Origin: an uncultured Prevotellaceae bacterium
GTDB taxonomy: Bacteria > Bacteroidota > Bacteroidia > Bacteroidales > Bacteroidaceae
Assembly: GCA_947176655.1 (NCBI GenBank)
Contig: CAMWRK010000002.1
Coordinates: 1-32,956 of the forward strand
Length of the DNA: 32,956 nucleotides
Direction: 5' to 3'
Program-made: the position numbers and the translations under genes
Shown: positions 1 to 9,078 of the stretch, one piece after another
Position numbering within the stretch: position 1 is the first letter of the stretch
Layout: every line of letters starts with the position of its first letter
The notes under the pieces: generated by a model
Databases searched by the model: none
Seen by the model: the letters and a program-made list of their open reading frames with translations, nothing else
What the model was told of the DNA's origin: nothing

Positions 1-380
1 TGATGGATGCCGACACGTGGGACAGGATGTCGTGGAAGAGCGAGTATGACGGCACCATGCAGACCGCCCCGCGTGCGTATCCCGACATCACCCTGCGGCT
101 GAAAGAGCCGCAGGTGGTGACCCACGTGCGTTTCGCGCCCAAGAATGCCGACAACGGCATCCGCTCCGGCGACACCTACGAACTGCACTACTGGCATGAC
201 GGCTGGCAGTCCTGCGGCACTGTCAGGGCGGAATACGAGTATGTGGAGTTCCGCGACGTGCCCGCAGGCCAGCTCTACTGGCTCGAGAACAGGTCGCGCG
301 GACAGGAGGAGATGCCCTTCGTGCTGGACGAGGAGGGAAGGCAAAGGTTCGTGTACTATGATATTATTGACATCAAGTAA
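1..380 (+). CDS. C-terminal fragment of a secreted protein (F5/8-type-C-like C-terminal region, as in Bacteroidales transglutaminase-domain proteins); 5' end outside the window
   Basis: ORF 3..380 is open to the window edge. The sequence LRLKEPQVVTHVRFAPKNADNGIRSGDTYELHYWHDGW...LENRSRGQEEMPF resembles the C-terminal discoidin-like region of such proteins. Confidence 0.55.
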   Translation, partial: MDADTWDRMSWKSEYDGTMQTAPRAYPDITLRLKEPQVVTHVRFAPKNADNGIRSGDTYELHYWHDGWQSCGTVRAEYEYVEFRDVPAGQLYWLENRSRGQEEMPFVLDEEGRQRFVYYDIIDIK

Positions 381-412
381 GTTAAATAAACAAGCAACCA
401 AATATGATACGG

Positions 413-2000
413 TTCCAAAACATACCAATATGATGACTAAAGTAACAAGGAGAACCGTTCTGGCATTGCTGTCAGTCCTGTCCTTTGCAGTTCCATCGTT
501 TGCCGAGAAGAGGGATACTTTCTACGTAGATGGCTTTAAATACATTGTTGAGAATGCCACTACCGTTGCCATATCCGATGCAGGACCAGATGCCCCCATC
601 CCCATGTCGGAGGACAGTACGCTGACCATTCCGTCCGTGGTGGAGTTCGAAGGACGCACCTATAACGTAGACCGCATATACTGGGAGGCTTTCGCCCTCA
701 GACAGAAGATAAAACACCTTGTCATAGGCGAGGGCGTTAAGTTTATTGACCAATACGCTTTTTACATGTGTATGGGTCTTACGAGTGTGCACCTCCCGTC
801 AACTTATACAGGTTGGATAGATCGAGGAGAGTTCCTTATAGGTTGTTGCAATCTGAACCGCATCACGATAGACGAGCGTAACTACACGTACGACTCCAGG
901 GATGAATGCAATGCCATCATCCTCACAGAAGACAGCACTCTGGTTTTCGGATGCTTGGGGACGAGGATTCCGGCGACCGTCACAACCATCGGTCCCGGAG
1001 CCTTCCGCCAATGCTTAAAGCTGGAAAGCATCACCGTGCCGGAGGGCGTGAGGATAATCGAACCATGTGCCTTCCGGAACTGTGCCAACCTTAAGGAGGT
1101 CTCCCTGCCCAACTCTCTGGAAGGCATAGGATATAGTGCGTTCTCCGACTGCATGAGCCTGGAGACTATCACAATACCGCAGAACGTGTCGCAGATACGG
1201 GGCAATGACTTTTATGGCAAGATGTTGGATCCTTATAATCTGTTTGGGGGCTGCCATAATCTGAAGGAAGTCCGGGTGGACAAGAGAAACCGCACATTCG
1301 ATTCACGCAGCAACTGCAACGCCCTCATAGACACGTCGAGGGACATGATAGTGGCGGCCTGCGGAAATACAGTCATCCCGGATGGCATAAAAGGCATAGG
1401 GGCATACGCATTTACCGACATCTCCATTCCAGACATCAGGATTCCAAAAAGCGTGCAGACCATAGAGCCGGATGCGTTCTGGAGGTGCACCTTCTGTAGT
1501 TCCGTCTCCGTTGATGCCGGAAACAAGGCATACAACTCGAAGGACAACTGCAACGCCATAATAGAAACGGCAACAGGCAAGCTGATACACGGCTGTAGCA
1601 CGACCCGCATTCCGGACAATGTCAGGGAGATCGGCGACGGTGCTTTCTACGGTGTAAGGCTGCCACCGTTGCTGATCATCCCAGAAGGTGTGGAAACAAT
1701 CGGCGAACATGCATTTACGCGTGATTGCGGCTTGGAATATGTCAAGATGCCATCTACACTGAAACTGATAAAGAACGATGCCTTTGGCTGTTGCGATGGC
1801 ATACGTTACATAGACATGTCCAGATGCAGTCCAAAGATAGAAATGTTTGCATTTTCTCAGTGTGAGTATCTGTATCTGGTGGATTTCTCCCCAACCATCG
1901 GAGAGATACATGAACTGGCTTTCTCCCATTGCTATTGCGAGGCATGGGTGAAGAAACTTGTAGAACGCAGCAAATGAAAGAAATGATGAAAACGCTGTGT
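413..2000 (+). repeat. Direct long repeat, copy 1 (1588 bp)
   Basis: Aligns gap-free to 4391..5978. I counted 19 mismatches in 413..581 and none seen in 582..2000; translations of several reading frames are also identical. Confidence 0.93.
430..1977 (+). CDS. BspA-type leucine-rich repeat (LRR_5) secreted protein, copy 1
   Basis: Start placed at ATGATGACTAAAGTAACAAGG (MMTKVTRRTVLALLSVLSFAVPSFA signal peptide). Repeated ...CNAII...IPxxVxxIGxxAF... units are typical of BspA/LRR_5. The ORF track start at 145 is too far upstream. Confidence 0.9.
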   Translation: MMTKVTRRTVLALLSVLSFAVPSFAEKRDTFYVDGFKYIVENATTVAISDAGPDAPIPMSEDSTLTIPSVVEFEGRTYNVDRIYWEAFALRQKIKHLVIGEGVKFIDQYAFYMCMGLTSVHLPSTYTGWIDRGEFLIGCCNLNRITIDERNYTYDSRDECNAIILTEDSTLVFGCLGTRIPATVTTIGPGAFRQCLKLESITVPEGVRIIEPCAFRNCANLKEVSLPNSLEGIGYSAFSDCMSLETITIPQNVSQIRGNDFYGKMLDPYNLFGGCHNLKEVRVDKRNRTFDSRSNCNALIDTSRDMIVAACGNTVIPDGIKGIGAYAFTDISIPDIRIPKSVQTIEPDAFWRCTFCSSVSVDAGNKAYNSKDNCNAIIETATGKLIHGCSTTRIPDNVREIGDGAFYGVRLPPLLIIPEGVETIGEHAFTRDCGLEYVKMPSTLKLIKNDAFGCCDGIRYIDMSRCSPKIEMFAFSQCEYLYLVDFSPTIGEIHELAFSHCYCEAWVKKLVERSK

Positions 2001-3641
2001 GGGGAAATACATATCCCCACACTCGTGTTTTGCAGCGGATGCCTGTTCTGTACATCTGCCCATTTCCCTGAAACGGAAAAGATAATAAGGGAGAAATGGG
2101 CTGTCACGGGGATGATTGTCATGCTTCTATTGTGTGCTGTATCTGTTTTCCGTGGCAAACAATTCATTGCTCGTCCGGACAAAGTCTTTAAAACCTTTGC
2201 CTTATTAGGTGTGGTTGAGATTGCAATTGTACTTCTGCAGTTGTTCAGAGTGCTGCCTTCACTCCATCCGCTTTTACGGTTTACGGGGTCTTTCCGAAAT
2301 CCTTCCGTATTTGCCATGATGATGGCGCTTTGCCTGCCGATATGTGTTTTTTATGTTATCAGATACGATGACATGCTGAAGGGGGTGGGTAAAGCCAAAT
2401 TTTCCAGTACTATACGATTGCAAGAAAACACACAGGCAAAAAACTTATGGCTGTTCCTGACTGCATGCGTACTCTCATGTATTGTCTTGGCAGAATCCAG
2501 AACCGGCATAATAGCAGGGGTATGTTCTTCCTTTATGGTTGCTTTTTGGGAAATTCCTAAGTTTCGTTCCTGCCTGTCAAATCGTAAGATTCTATTTCTG
2601 GCCGTTTGCTGTGGAACAATGCTACTGGCTGCATCATACTGCTATAAGCGTGATTCTGCCGACGGACGTGCACTTATATGGGCAGTATCGTTTAGGATGA
2701 TTGTCCAAAAGCCGCTCTTAGGGTGGGGAGAAAACGGATTCTCTTCATCGTATATGCCGCATCAGGCAATATTCCTGTCAGGACATGAGGGAACGAAGTT
2801 CTCCTATCTGGCCGATAATGTTTCACATCCACTCAACGAATTCCTATTATTCGGAGTCAAATACGGGGTGGTTGGCATTACTATACTGTTAGGCATAACG
2901 GCTTTTCTTGTAAAAGTAATTATAAAGAACAGGAATACGTATACGAGTCTTTATCTTGGCAGCATACTGACGCTTTTCGTATTGTCAATGTTCTATTATC
3001 CGTATACTGTCCCCTTAATATGGCTCGTAAGTACATTCCTGATATGTTCTGCTGTTAGCCTCTACTGCAATAACAGCCCATGGCGTCGAAAGGTCATGCA
3101 ATCTCTGTTGGTATTTTCAGCAATCTGGATAATTGGACGGAATGCAAATATCTATGAAGAATGGCAGTGGCTGAAATTACAAACTTCACAGGCTCCAGTA
3201 GATAGAGCTTATCAGGAATACAGCAGACTGTATAAAAAGTTGAGTACTAATCCTTCTTTTCTATATAATTATGGCGCATGGTTGCATCACAACGGCTTTT
3301 ATAAGGAAAGTATGAAAATCCTTTTCGAGTGCACAAGGAGCTACGATGACTACAATGTGGAACTGCTGATAGCAGATAATTACAGGCAGCTGGGAGAAAC
3401 GAAATGTGCCATAGAAAGATTTGGATATGCCAACGCGATGATTCCGTGCAGATTTCTACCTTTATACCATGAGATGCTTATATATAAAGAGGAAGAGGAT
3501 TTGTACAATGCGTGTCGCATAGCCAGAATAATAATCACTAAACCTGTGAAAATACAGAAATCACCCTCTGTCAGAAAGATTAAATACGAAGCCGAGGCTG
3601 TCTTGAAATCAGCACCTTGCGATGCAACCCAGATTCATTGA
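1974..3641 (+). CDS. O-antigen ligase/polymerase (Wzy/WaaL/PglL-like) integral membrane protein with C-terminal TPR-like region
   Basis: Multiple hydrophobic segments, SRTGIIAG, LLGWGENGF and SHPLNEFLLFGVKYGVVG motifs typical of the Wzy_C superfamily, then a soluble helical-repeat tail (YGAWLHHNGFYKESMKILFEC...). The start at 1974 overlaps the LRR stop codon as ATGA. Confidence 0.82.
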   Translation: MKEMMKTLCGEIHIPTLVFCSGCLFCTSAHFPETEKIIREKWAVTGMIVMLLLCAVSVFRGKQFIARPDKVFKTFALLGVVEIAIVLLQLFRVLPSLHPLLRFTGSFRNPSVFAMMMALCLPICVFYVIRYDDMLKGVGKAKFSSTIRLQENTQAKNLWLFLTACVLSCIVLAESRTGIIAGVCSSFMVAFWEIPKFRSCLSNRKILFLAVCCGTMLLAASYCYKRDSADGRALIWAVSFRMIVQKPLLGWGENGFSSSYMPHQAIFLSGHEGTKFSYLADNVSHPLNEFLLFGVKYGVVGITILLGITAFLVKVIIKNRNTYTSLYLGSILTLFVLSMFYYPYTVPLIWLVSTFLICSAVSLYCNNSPWRRKVMQSLLVFSAIWIIGRNANIYEEWQWLKLQTSQAPVDRAYQEYSRLYKKLSTNPSFLYNYGAWLHHNGFYKESMKILFECTRSYDDYNVELLIADNYRQLGETKCAIERFGYANAMIPCRFLPLYHEMLIYKEEEDLYNACRIARIIITKPVKIQKSPSVRKIKYEAEAVLKSAPCDATQIH

Positions 3642-3737
3642 CCGATTTGGAATGCAACCAACTATAACATTACAAGGATAAAGTCCGCGCTCTTTGTAGG
3701 CAATTAATACTAACAATCTGCTGGCATAAATACAACA

Positions 3738-4373
3738 ATGAAACAGACATTAAGAGTTCTTTCAACAGGCTTAATCGCTTTGGGTGCCATTACTTTTGTA
3801 GGCTGTAGTCAAGAAGATGCCTTTTGGTTTGACGACGATCTGAGTATCAACTCCCAAGTCCCGCTGACAAGAGGTGAAAGTGAGCAAACATTGGGAACAA
3901 TAAATTACAACCTGTTCAGTTACGGTGAAAATGAATGTTGTCTAATTGCCCTTGTGGAAATGAAAGGGAAGAAAAGAGAATTTGACGCTACTTATTCTGC
4001 CCAAAGCTGCTATAATGATATAAAAGAGTATGCGACTTCCCTGATGGACGAAGATGGAAATCCCAGATATGAGGGAGGCGCAATGGATCTTGAGGTATTT
4101 CTTGAGGTAGGAAGAAATTTTAATCTTATTAATGAGAGAAAGCACTTTAACAACGATGAAGAGAAAATGGAATATTTTCTGGATAAAAAGTGTAAGCCAC
4201 AAGCAATCAACATTGATGTATGGAATGAGGAGAAGAAAATTATGGAATCGCACGTTGCTCGCGTAGAGTCTGTAAAAAGAAAGAGCGGAACAATCGAATA
4301 CTCTGTTCGTAATGGGAAAAAACTGACTATGGCAGAAATAGACATAAAAGAAATCAAGGATGTCTGGATGTAA
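3738..4373 (+). CDS. Small lipoprotein with papain-like/C39-like cysteine peptidase features
   Basis: Signal peptide with lipobox (AITFVGC/S). GENECCLIALVEMKG resembles the Cys active-site context, and ESHVARVESVKRKSGTIEYSVRNGKKLTM resembles the C-terminal His context. Confidence 0.5.
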   Translation: MKQTLRVLSTGLIALGAITFVGCSQEDAFWFDDDLSINSQVPLTRGESEQTLGTINYNLFSYGENECCLIALVEMKGKKREFDATYSAQSCYNDIKEYATSLMDEDGNPRYEGGAMDLEVFLEVGRNFNLINERKHFNNDEEKMEYFLDKKCKPQAINIDVWNEEKKIMESHVARVESVKRKSGTIEYSVRNGKKLTMAEIDIKEIKDVWM

Positions 4374-4390
4374 GCCCGTTACCCAAACCA

Positions 4391-5978
4391 TTCCAAAACA
4401 CACCGATATGATGACTAAAGTAACAAGGAGAACTGTTCTGGCATTGCTGTCAGTCCTGTCCTTTGCAGTTCCATCGCTTGCCGAGGATATAGACACCTTC
4501 TACGTAGACGGCTTCAAGTACATTGTTGAGACCGACTCGACCGTTGCCATATCCGATGTAGGACCAGATGCCCCCATCCCCATGTCGGAGGACAGTACGC
4601 TGACCATTCCGTCCGTGGTGGAGTTCGAAGGACGCACCTATAACGTAGACCGCATATACTGGGAGGCTTTCGCCCTCAGACAGAAGATAAAACACCTTGT
4701 CATAGGCGAGGGCGTTAAGTTTATTGACCAATACGCTTTTTACATGTGTATGGGTCTTACGAGTGTGCACCTCCCGTCAACTTATACAGGTTGGATAGAT
4801 CGAGGAGAGTTCCTTATAGGTTGTTGCAATCTGAACCGCATCACGATAGACGAGCGTAACTACACGTACGACTCCAGGGATGAATGCAATGCCATCATCC
4901 TCACAGAAGACAGCACTCTGGTTTTCGGATGCTTGGGGACGAGGATTCCGGCGACCGTCACAACCATCGGTCCCGGAGCCTTCCGCCAATGCTTAAAGCT
5001 GGAAAGCATCACCGTGCCGGAGGGCGTGAGGATAATCGAACCATGTGCCTTCCGGAACTGTGCCAACCTTAAGGAGGTCTCCCTGCCCAACTCTCTGGAA
5101 GGCATAGGATATAGTGCGTTCTCCGACTGCATGAGCCTGGAGACTATCACAATACCGCAGAACGTGTCGCAGATACGGGGCAATGACTTTTATGGCAAGA
5201 TGTTGGATCCTTATAATCTGTTTGGGGGCTGCCATAATCTGAAGGAAGTCCGGGTGGACAAGAGAAACCGCACATTCGATTCACGCAGCAACTGCAACGC
5301 CCTCATAGACACGTCGAGGGACATGATAGTGGCGGCCTGCGGAAATACAGTCATCCCGGATGGCATAAAAGGCATAGGGGCATACGCATTTACCGACATC
5401 TCCATTCCAGACATCAGGATTCCAAAAAGCGTGCAGACCATAGAGCCGGATGCGTTCTGGAGGTGCACCTTCTGTAGTTCCGTCTCCGTTGATGCCGGAA
5501 ACAAGGCATACAACTCGAAGGACAACTGCAACGCCATAATAGAAACGGCAACAGGCAAGCTGATACACGGCTGTAGCACGACCCGCATTCCGGACAATGT
5601 CAGGGAGATCGGCGACGGTGCTTTCTACGGTGTAAGGCTGCCACCGTTGCTGATCATCCCAGAAGGTGTGGAAACAATCGGCGAACATGCATTTACGCGT
5701 GATTGCGGCTTGGAATATGTCAAGATGCCATCTACACTGAAACTGATAAAGAACGATGCCTTTGGCTGTTGCGATGGCATACGTTACATAGACATGTCCA
5801 GATGCAGTCCAAAGATAGAAATGTTTGCATTTTCTCAGTGTGAGTATCTGTATCTGGTGGATTTCTCCCCAACCATCGGAGAGATACATGAACTGGCTTT
5901 CTCCCATTGCTATTGCGAGGCATGGGTGAAGAAACTTGTAGAACGCAGCAAATGAAAGAAATGATGAAAACGCTGTGT
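4391..5978 (+). repeat. Direct long repeat, copy 2 (1588 bp)
   Basis: Same alignment as copy 1. Homology stops abruptly after ...AAAACGCTGTGT. Confidence 0.93.
4408..5955 (+). CDS. BspA-type leucine-rich repeat (LRR_5) secreted protein, copy 2
   Basis: Near-identical to 430..1977 at a constant offset of 3978 bp with no indels. Signal peptide MMTKVTRRTVLALLSVLSFAVPSLA. Confidence 0.9.
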   Translation: MMTKVTRRTVLALLSVLSFAVPSLAEDIDTFYVDGFKYIVETDSTVAISDVGPDAPIPMSEDSTLTIPSVVEFEGRTYNVDRIYWEAFALRQKIKHLVIGEGVKFIDQYAFYMCMGLTSVHLPSTYTGWIDRGEFLIGCCNLNRITIDERNYTYDSRDECNAIILTEDSTLVFGCLGTRIPATVTTIGPGAFRQCLKLESITVPEGVRIIEPCAFRNCANLKEVSLPNSLEGIGYSAFSDCMSLETITIPQNVSQIRGNDFYGKMLDPYNLFGGCHNLKEVRVDKRNRTFDSRSNCNALIDTSRDMIVAACGNTVIPDGIKGIGAYAFTDISIPDIRIPKSVQTIEPDAFWRCTFCSSVSVDAGNKAYNSKDNCNAIIETATGKLIHGCSTTRIPDNVREIGDGAFYGVRLPPLLIIPEGVETIGEHAFTRDCGLEYVKMPSTLKLIKNDAFGCCDGIRYIDMSRCSPKIEMFAFSQCEYLYLVDFSPTIGEIHELAFSHCYCEAWVKKLVERSK

Positions 5979-6011
5979 AGCCGCCTGACACAGGTCTCAT
6001 CTTAATGATTT

Positions 6012-6044
6012 CACCCCTGCCCGAAGTTCATTCCGGCAGGGGTG
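6012..6044. terminator. Bidirectional intrinsic-terminator-like hairpin between convergent genes
   Basis: CACCCCTGCC (6012-6021) / GGCAGGGGTG (6035-6044), a perfect 10-bp stem between LRR copy 2 (+) and the Na/Pi cotransporter (-). Confidence 0.75.
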
Positions 6045-6156
6045 ATTATCAATTTCGAGAACATGTTAGACAGACCATTACTGACAGTATACAAGTGTCT
6101 GATATATGATGTATTCCGAAAAATGGGCGTACAGTTTTGCACTGCCACCGATGCAG

Positions 6157-7845
6157 CTAAACTCTCTCTGGCTTGGTGGCTTGAACAACGTTCAGGATAT
6201 AATCGCCGAGACGTTCGCATTCGGAAATGAAGTCTATATAGAAGACACCTATCTGATAGCTGTACACTCCGGCGTTGACATCCTGTAGGTTGCGGTTCTT
6301 CAGGTGCTTGCGGTAGTTGTTTATTTCGTTCTCCAGATTGTAGGAGATGTTGAAGTCCACGTGATGTCCGGTCATGCCGGCCTCTACAAGCTGCCCCATA
6401 TGCTCCATGGCCTTGCGTACCATGGACATCATGTGGTGCATGTTGTCTGTCTGCTGCTCGGTGAAAGGCGTTGTGCAGTTCTGCCGGCGACGGTTTAGGG
6501 TGCGTGCCAGATTGTAGCAGGAGTCTCCTATACTCTCCAATTCCGTCACTTGCCGCAACATGCGCATAATCTCCATCTTGGACTCGATGCTCAGCCTGCC
6601 CTCGCTGACCTTGTGAAGGTAGTTTGCTATCTCCACTTCCATGTTGTCCGTAATGCTCTCGTATTTCTCTATGCGTGAAAACAGTTTGTTGAAATCCTCA
6701 TCCTTGTCAATATCCAAGAGTTCGTCCACGAAGCCGGCCATACGGTTGCAGCGTACAGAGAAACTGTTTATCTCTTTCTGTGCCTCCAGAATGCTCAGTT
6801 CTGCAGTGGAGAGCATACCGGCGGATATAAATTGCAGACGCGATTCCTCGTCCTGTTCGCTGGTGGGCATAACCCAGCATACAAGCATTTCTATCTGCTT
6901 GACAAAGCCTATGAGCAGGATGGTGTTGAAGACATTGAAGGCCGTGTGGAAACTTGAGAGCTTGAACAGGTCGTTGCCGCCGCCCATAACGTTTTCCACA
7001 AACCAGTCCACAGCATCGCAGGCAGGATAGAATATCATCAAAACGACAACGACACCGAAGACATTGAAGAACATGTGTGCCAAGGCGGCACGGCGTGCCT
7101 GCGTATTGGCCGTAAGGGAGGCCATGAAGGCTGTGATGGTAGTGCCTATGTTCTGACCCATGGCCAAAGCGGCAGCCTCCTCGAAATCAAAGCCCGGAAT
7201 ATTCATGCTGAAAAGCATGAGAGTGATGGCCATGGTGGCGGCAGAGGCCTGTACAATCATTGTTACCAAAGCACCTACCACGACAAAAAGAAGTATGGTA
7301 AAGAAAGAATCCTGCGGCACCAAGGCCAGCATCTTTGCCACCATGCCGCTCAAATCCATTGCCACGGCAGCCTCCTGCAGGTATGACAATCCCATGAACA
7401 GGAAAGAAAAGCCGAATATGAACTCTCCAAGATTCTTCCTGCTGCCCTTGCCGCTGAACATCATAGGCATACCCAAGGCCAGCAACGGTATGGCAAAAGC
7501 TGCGATATTCATCTTGAAGCCGACAATGGAGATAACCCATGCCGTAACAGTCGTGCCGATGTTGGCACCCATGATTACTCCTATGGCCTCGGAAAGCGTC
7601 ATGAGGCCGGCGTTGACAAAGCTCACCACCATTACCGTAGTAGCCGATGAAGACTGTATCAGTGCCGTAATGATTATGCCAGTCAGAACGCCCATAAAGC
7701 GGTTCTTTGTCATCCAGGCGAGAATACCACGCAAACGCTCGCCCGCAAACTTCTCCAGCCCTTCACTCATCACCTTCATGCCATATAGGAAGAGAGCGAG
7801 TGAACCTATGAGGGCAAATATACTTATAACCATTTCCATTGCCAT
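6157..7845 (-). CDS. Na/Pi cotransporter family protein (NptA-type with C-terminal PhoU-like domain)
   Basis: GANIGTTVTAW and GQNIGTTITAF duplicated motifs, QSSSATTVMVVSFVNAG and QASAATMAITLM; C-terminal PhoU-like helical region. Confidence 0.93.
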   Translation of the reverse strand: MAMEMVISIFALIGSLALFLYGMKVMSEGLEKFAGERLRGILAWMTKNRFMGVLTGIIITALIQSSSATTVMVVSFVNAGLMTLSEAIGVIMGANIGTTVTAWVISIVGFKMNIAAFAIPLLALGMPMMFSGKGSRKNLGEFIFGFSFLFMGLSYLQEAAVAMDLSGMVAKMLALVPQDSFFTILLFVVVGALVTMIVQASAATMAITLMLFSMNIPGFDFEEAAALAMGQNIGTTITAFMASLTANTQARRAALAHMFFNVFGVVVVLMIFYPACDAVDWFVENVMGGGNDLFKLSSFHTAFNVFNTILLIGFVKQIEMLVCWVMPTSEQDEESRLQFISAGMLSTAELSILEAQKEINSFSVRCNRMAGFVDELLDIDKDEDFNKLFSRIEKYESITDNMEVEIANYLHKVSEGRLSIESKMEIMRMLRQVTELESIGDSCYNLARTLNRRRQNCTTPFTEQQTDNMHHMMSMVRKAMEHMGQLVEAGMTGHHVDFNISYNLENEINNYRKHLKNRNLQDVNAGVYSYQIGVFYIDFISECERLGDYILNVVQATKPERV

Positions 7846-7959
7846 ACGAGTAATTATTATTATTACAAAGGTAAGAAATTATATTGATTAATACCGTGCG
7901 TGGGCCTAAAAACCGACACGATGTCTGACATACGGCCGGTCTCTGACCTGTGCAAAGGC

Positions 7960-8910
7960 TTATTGCCTACCTGATATGTAGTTGTCCCTGCTACGGCACA
8001 CCAGAGAAGCATATTCTGTACCGCGCGCCACCAGAGAAGCCCATCCCTCGCGATTCATCTCTGCTATGTCCAGGCGGCGTATGCCACGGGCGTGCATGGC
8101 ACAGAGGAAACCGGCATTGAAGCTGTCTCCTGCACCCACGGTGCTGACAATCTCTTCCCTGGGCAGCAGAGGAACGTCGAAGTCATGTATGCCAGTGGGA
8201 GTACAGATGACTATGTGTCCGGCTCCTGCCGTACATATAAACACAGGACAAAGGGCTGAAATATGCCGACGGTATATTTCTTCTGGATCGGTACAGTCAA
8301 AGAGAACACGGAAGTCGTCGGCACTGCCGCGGACTATCGTGCTAAGCCCGCAGTTCTCCGCTATGCGAGGCGTCAGTTCGGCCAACTGGTGCTGATGGGA
8401 TTTGCGCAGATTTACATCGTAATATATTACCGTCCCGGCGCGGTTGGCCGCCATGAGCGTGTCCTTGACCTGAGAACGCAGACCGCTGCACACGGAATAG
8501 TACGATCCGTAAAGCATGTAATCCCTGTCTGTGAACTGCGGCAGGCCGTACTCGCCGGCTGCCACGGGCTCCTCCTTGTAAAAGGTGTAGTCCGCATCGC
8601 CGTTGCTGTCCAGATAAGCCAGCGAGATGGCAGCCCGTTCATCCTCACGCATCTGGAAATATTCGGTAGAGATATTGTTCTCTCTCAGAAAATCCGCTAT
8701 CTCCTGTCCCACACGGTTGTTGCCGGTATATCCCATGAACAGGCACGGAACACCGCTACGCCCAACGGAAATCATGCTGTTGAACGTACTGCCGCCTGGC
8801 ACGGATGCAAAGGGGACGAACCGTCGTCCGGTCTCGGAGCCTCCACTCTCCTGTTCATGGAAAAGAATGTCCATGACGGTCTCTCCCATTCCTATGATTC
8901 TTGAACTCAT
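7960..8910 (-). CDS. PfkB-family carbohydrate kinase (fructokinase-like)
   Basis: GGSTFNSMISVGRSG N-terminal motif and STVGAGDSFNAGFLCAM C-terminal PfkB signature. Confidence 0.92.
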   Translation of the reverse strand: MSSRIIGMGETVMDILFHEQESGGSETGRRFVPFASVPGGSTFNSMISVGRSGVPCLFMGYTGNNRVGQEIADFLRENNISTEYFQMREDERAAISLAYLDSNGDADYTFYKEEPVAAGEYGLPQFTDRDYMLYGSYYSVCSGLRSQVKDTLMAANRAGTVIYYDVNLRKSHQHQLAELTPRIAENCGLSTIVRGSADDFRVLFDCTDPEEIYRRHISALCPVFICTAGAGHIVICTPTGIHDFDVPLLPREEIVSTVGAGDSFNAGFLCAMHARGIRRLDIAEMNREGWASLVARGTEYASLVCRSRDNYISGRQ

Positions 8911-8969
8911 ATACTATAGACTATTGTAGTGTATGGATGTGATGTATCTGTAAATGACACCTGTCATAA

Positions 8970-9014
8970 AATGCCCCCTTCCATTCCGGTATGACAGGAA
9001 CGAAAGGGGGCATT
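8970..9014 (-). terminator. Candidate terminator of the GH2 transcript (and part of the pfkB leader region)
   Basis: AATGCCCCCTT (8970-8980) / AAGGGGGCATT (9004-9014), 11-bp stem. On the - strand it is followed by a short TTTTA. Confidence 0.6.
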
Positions 9015-9078
9015 ATGGCATATCAATCTGCCTTGTCTTGCATAGGCATGATATAAATGTGGCAGATATTCATGATGT

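Noticed and set aside
145-429. Upstream extension of the LRR copy 1 ORF (145-429)
   Set aside because: It overlaps the upstream gene in another frame; a signal peptide starting at 430 and the matching start in copy 2 support the shorter gene.
1303-2055. 250-aa antisense ORF inside LRR copy 1 (and its counterpart 5281..6000)
   Set aside because: It lies opposite a well-supported LRR gene, has no recognisable family, and recurs only because the DNA is duplicated.
430-5955. CRISPR or mobile-element interpretation of the long repeats
   Set aside because: No short-repeat/spacer array, no transposase or integrase, and no terminal inverted repeats at the 413/2000 or 4391/5978 borders.
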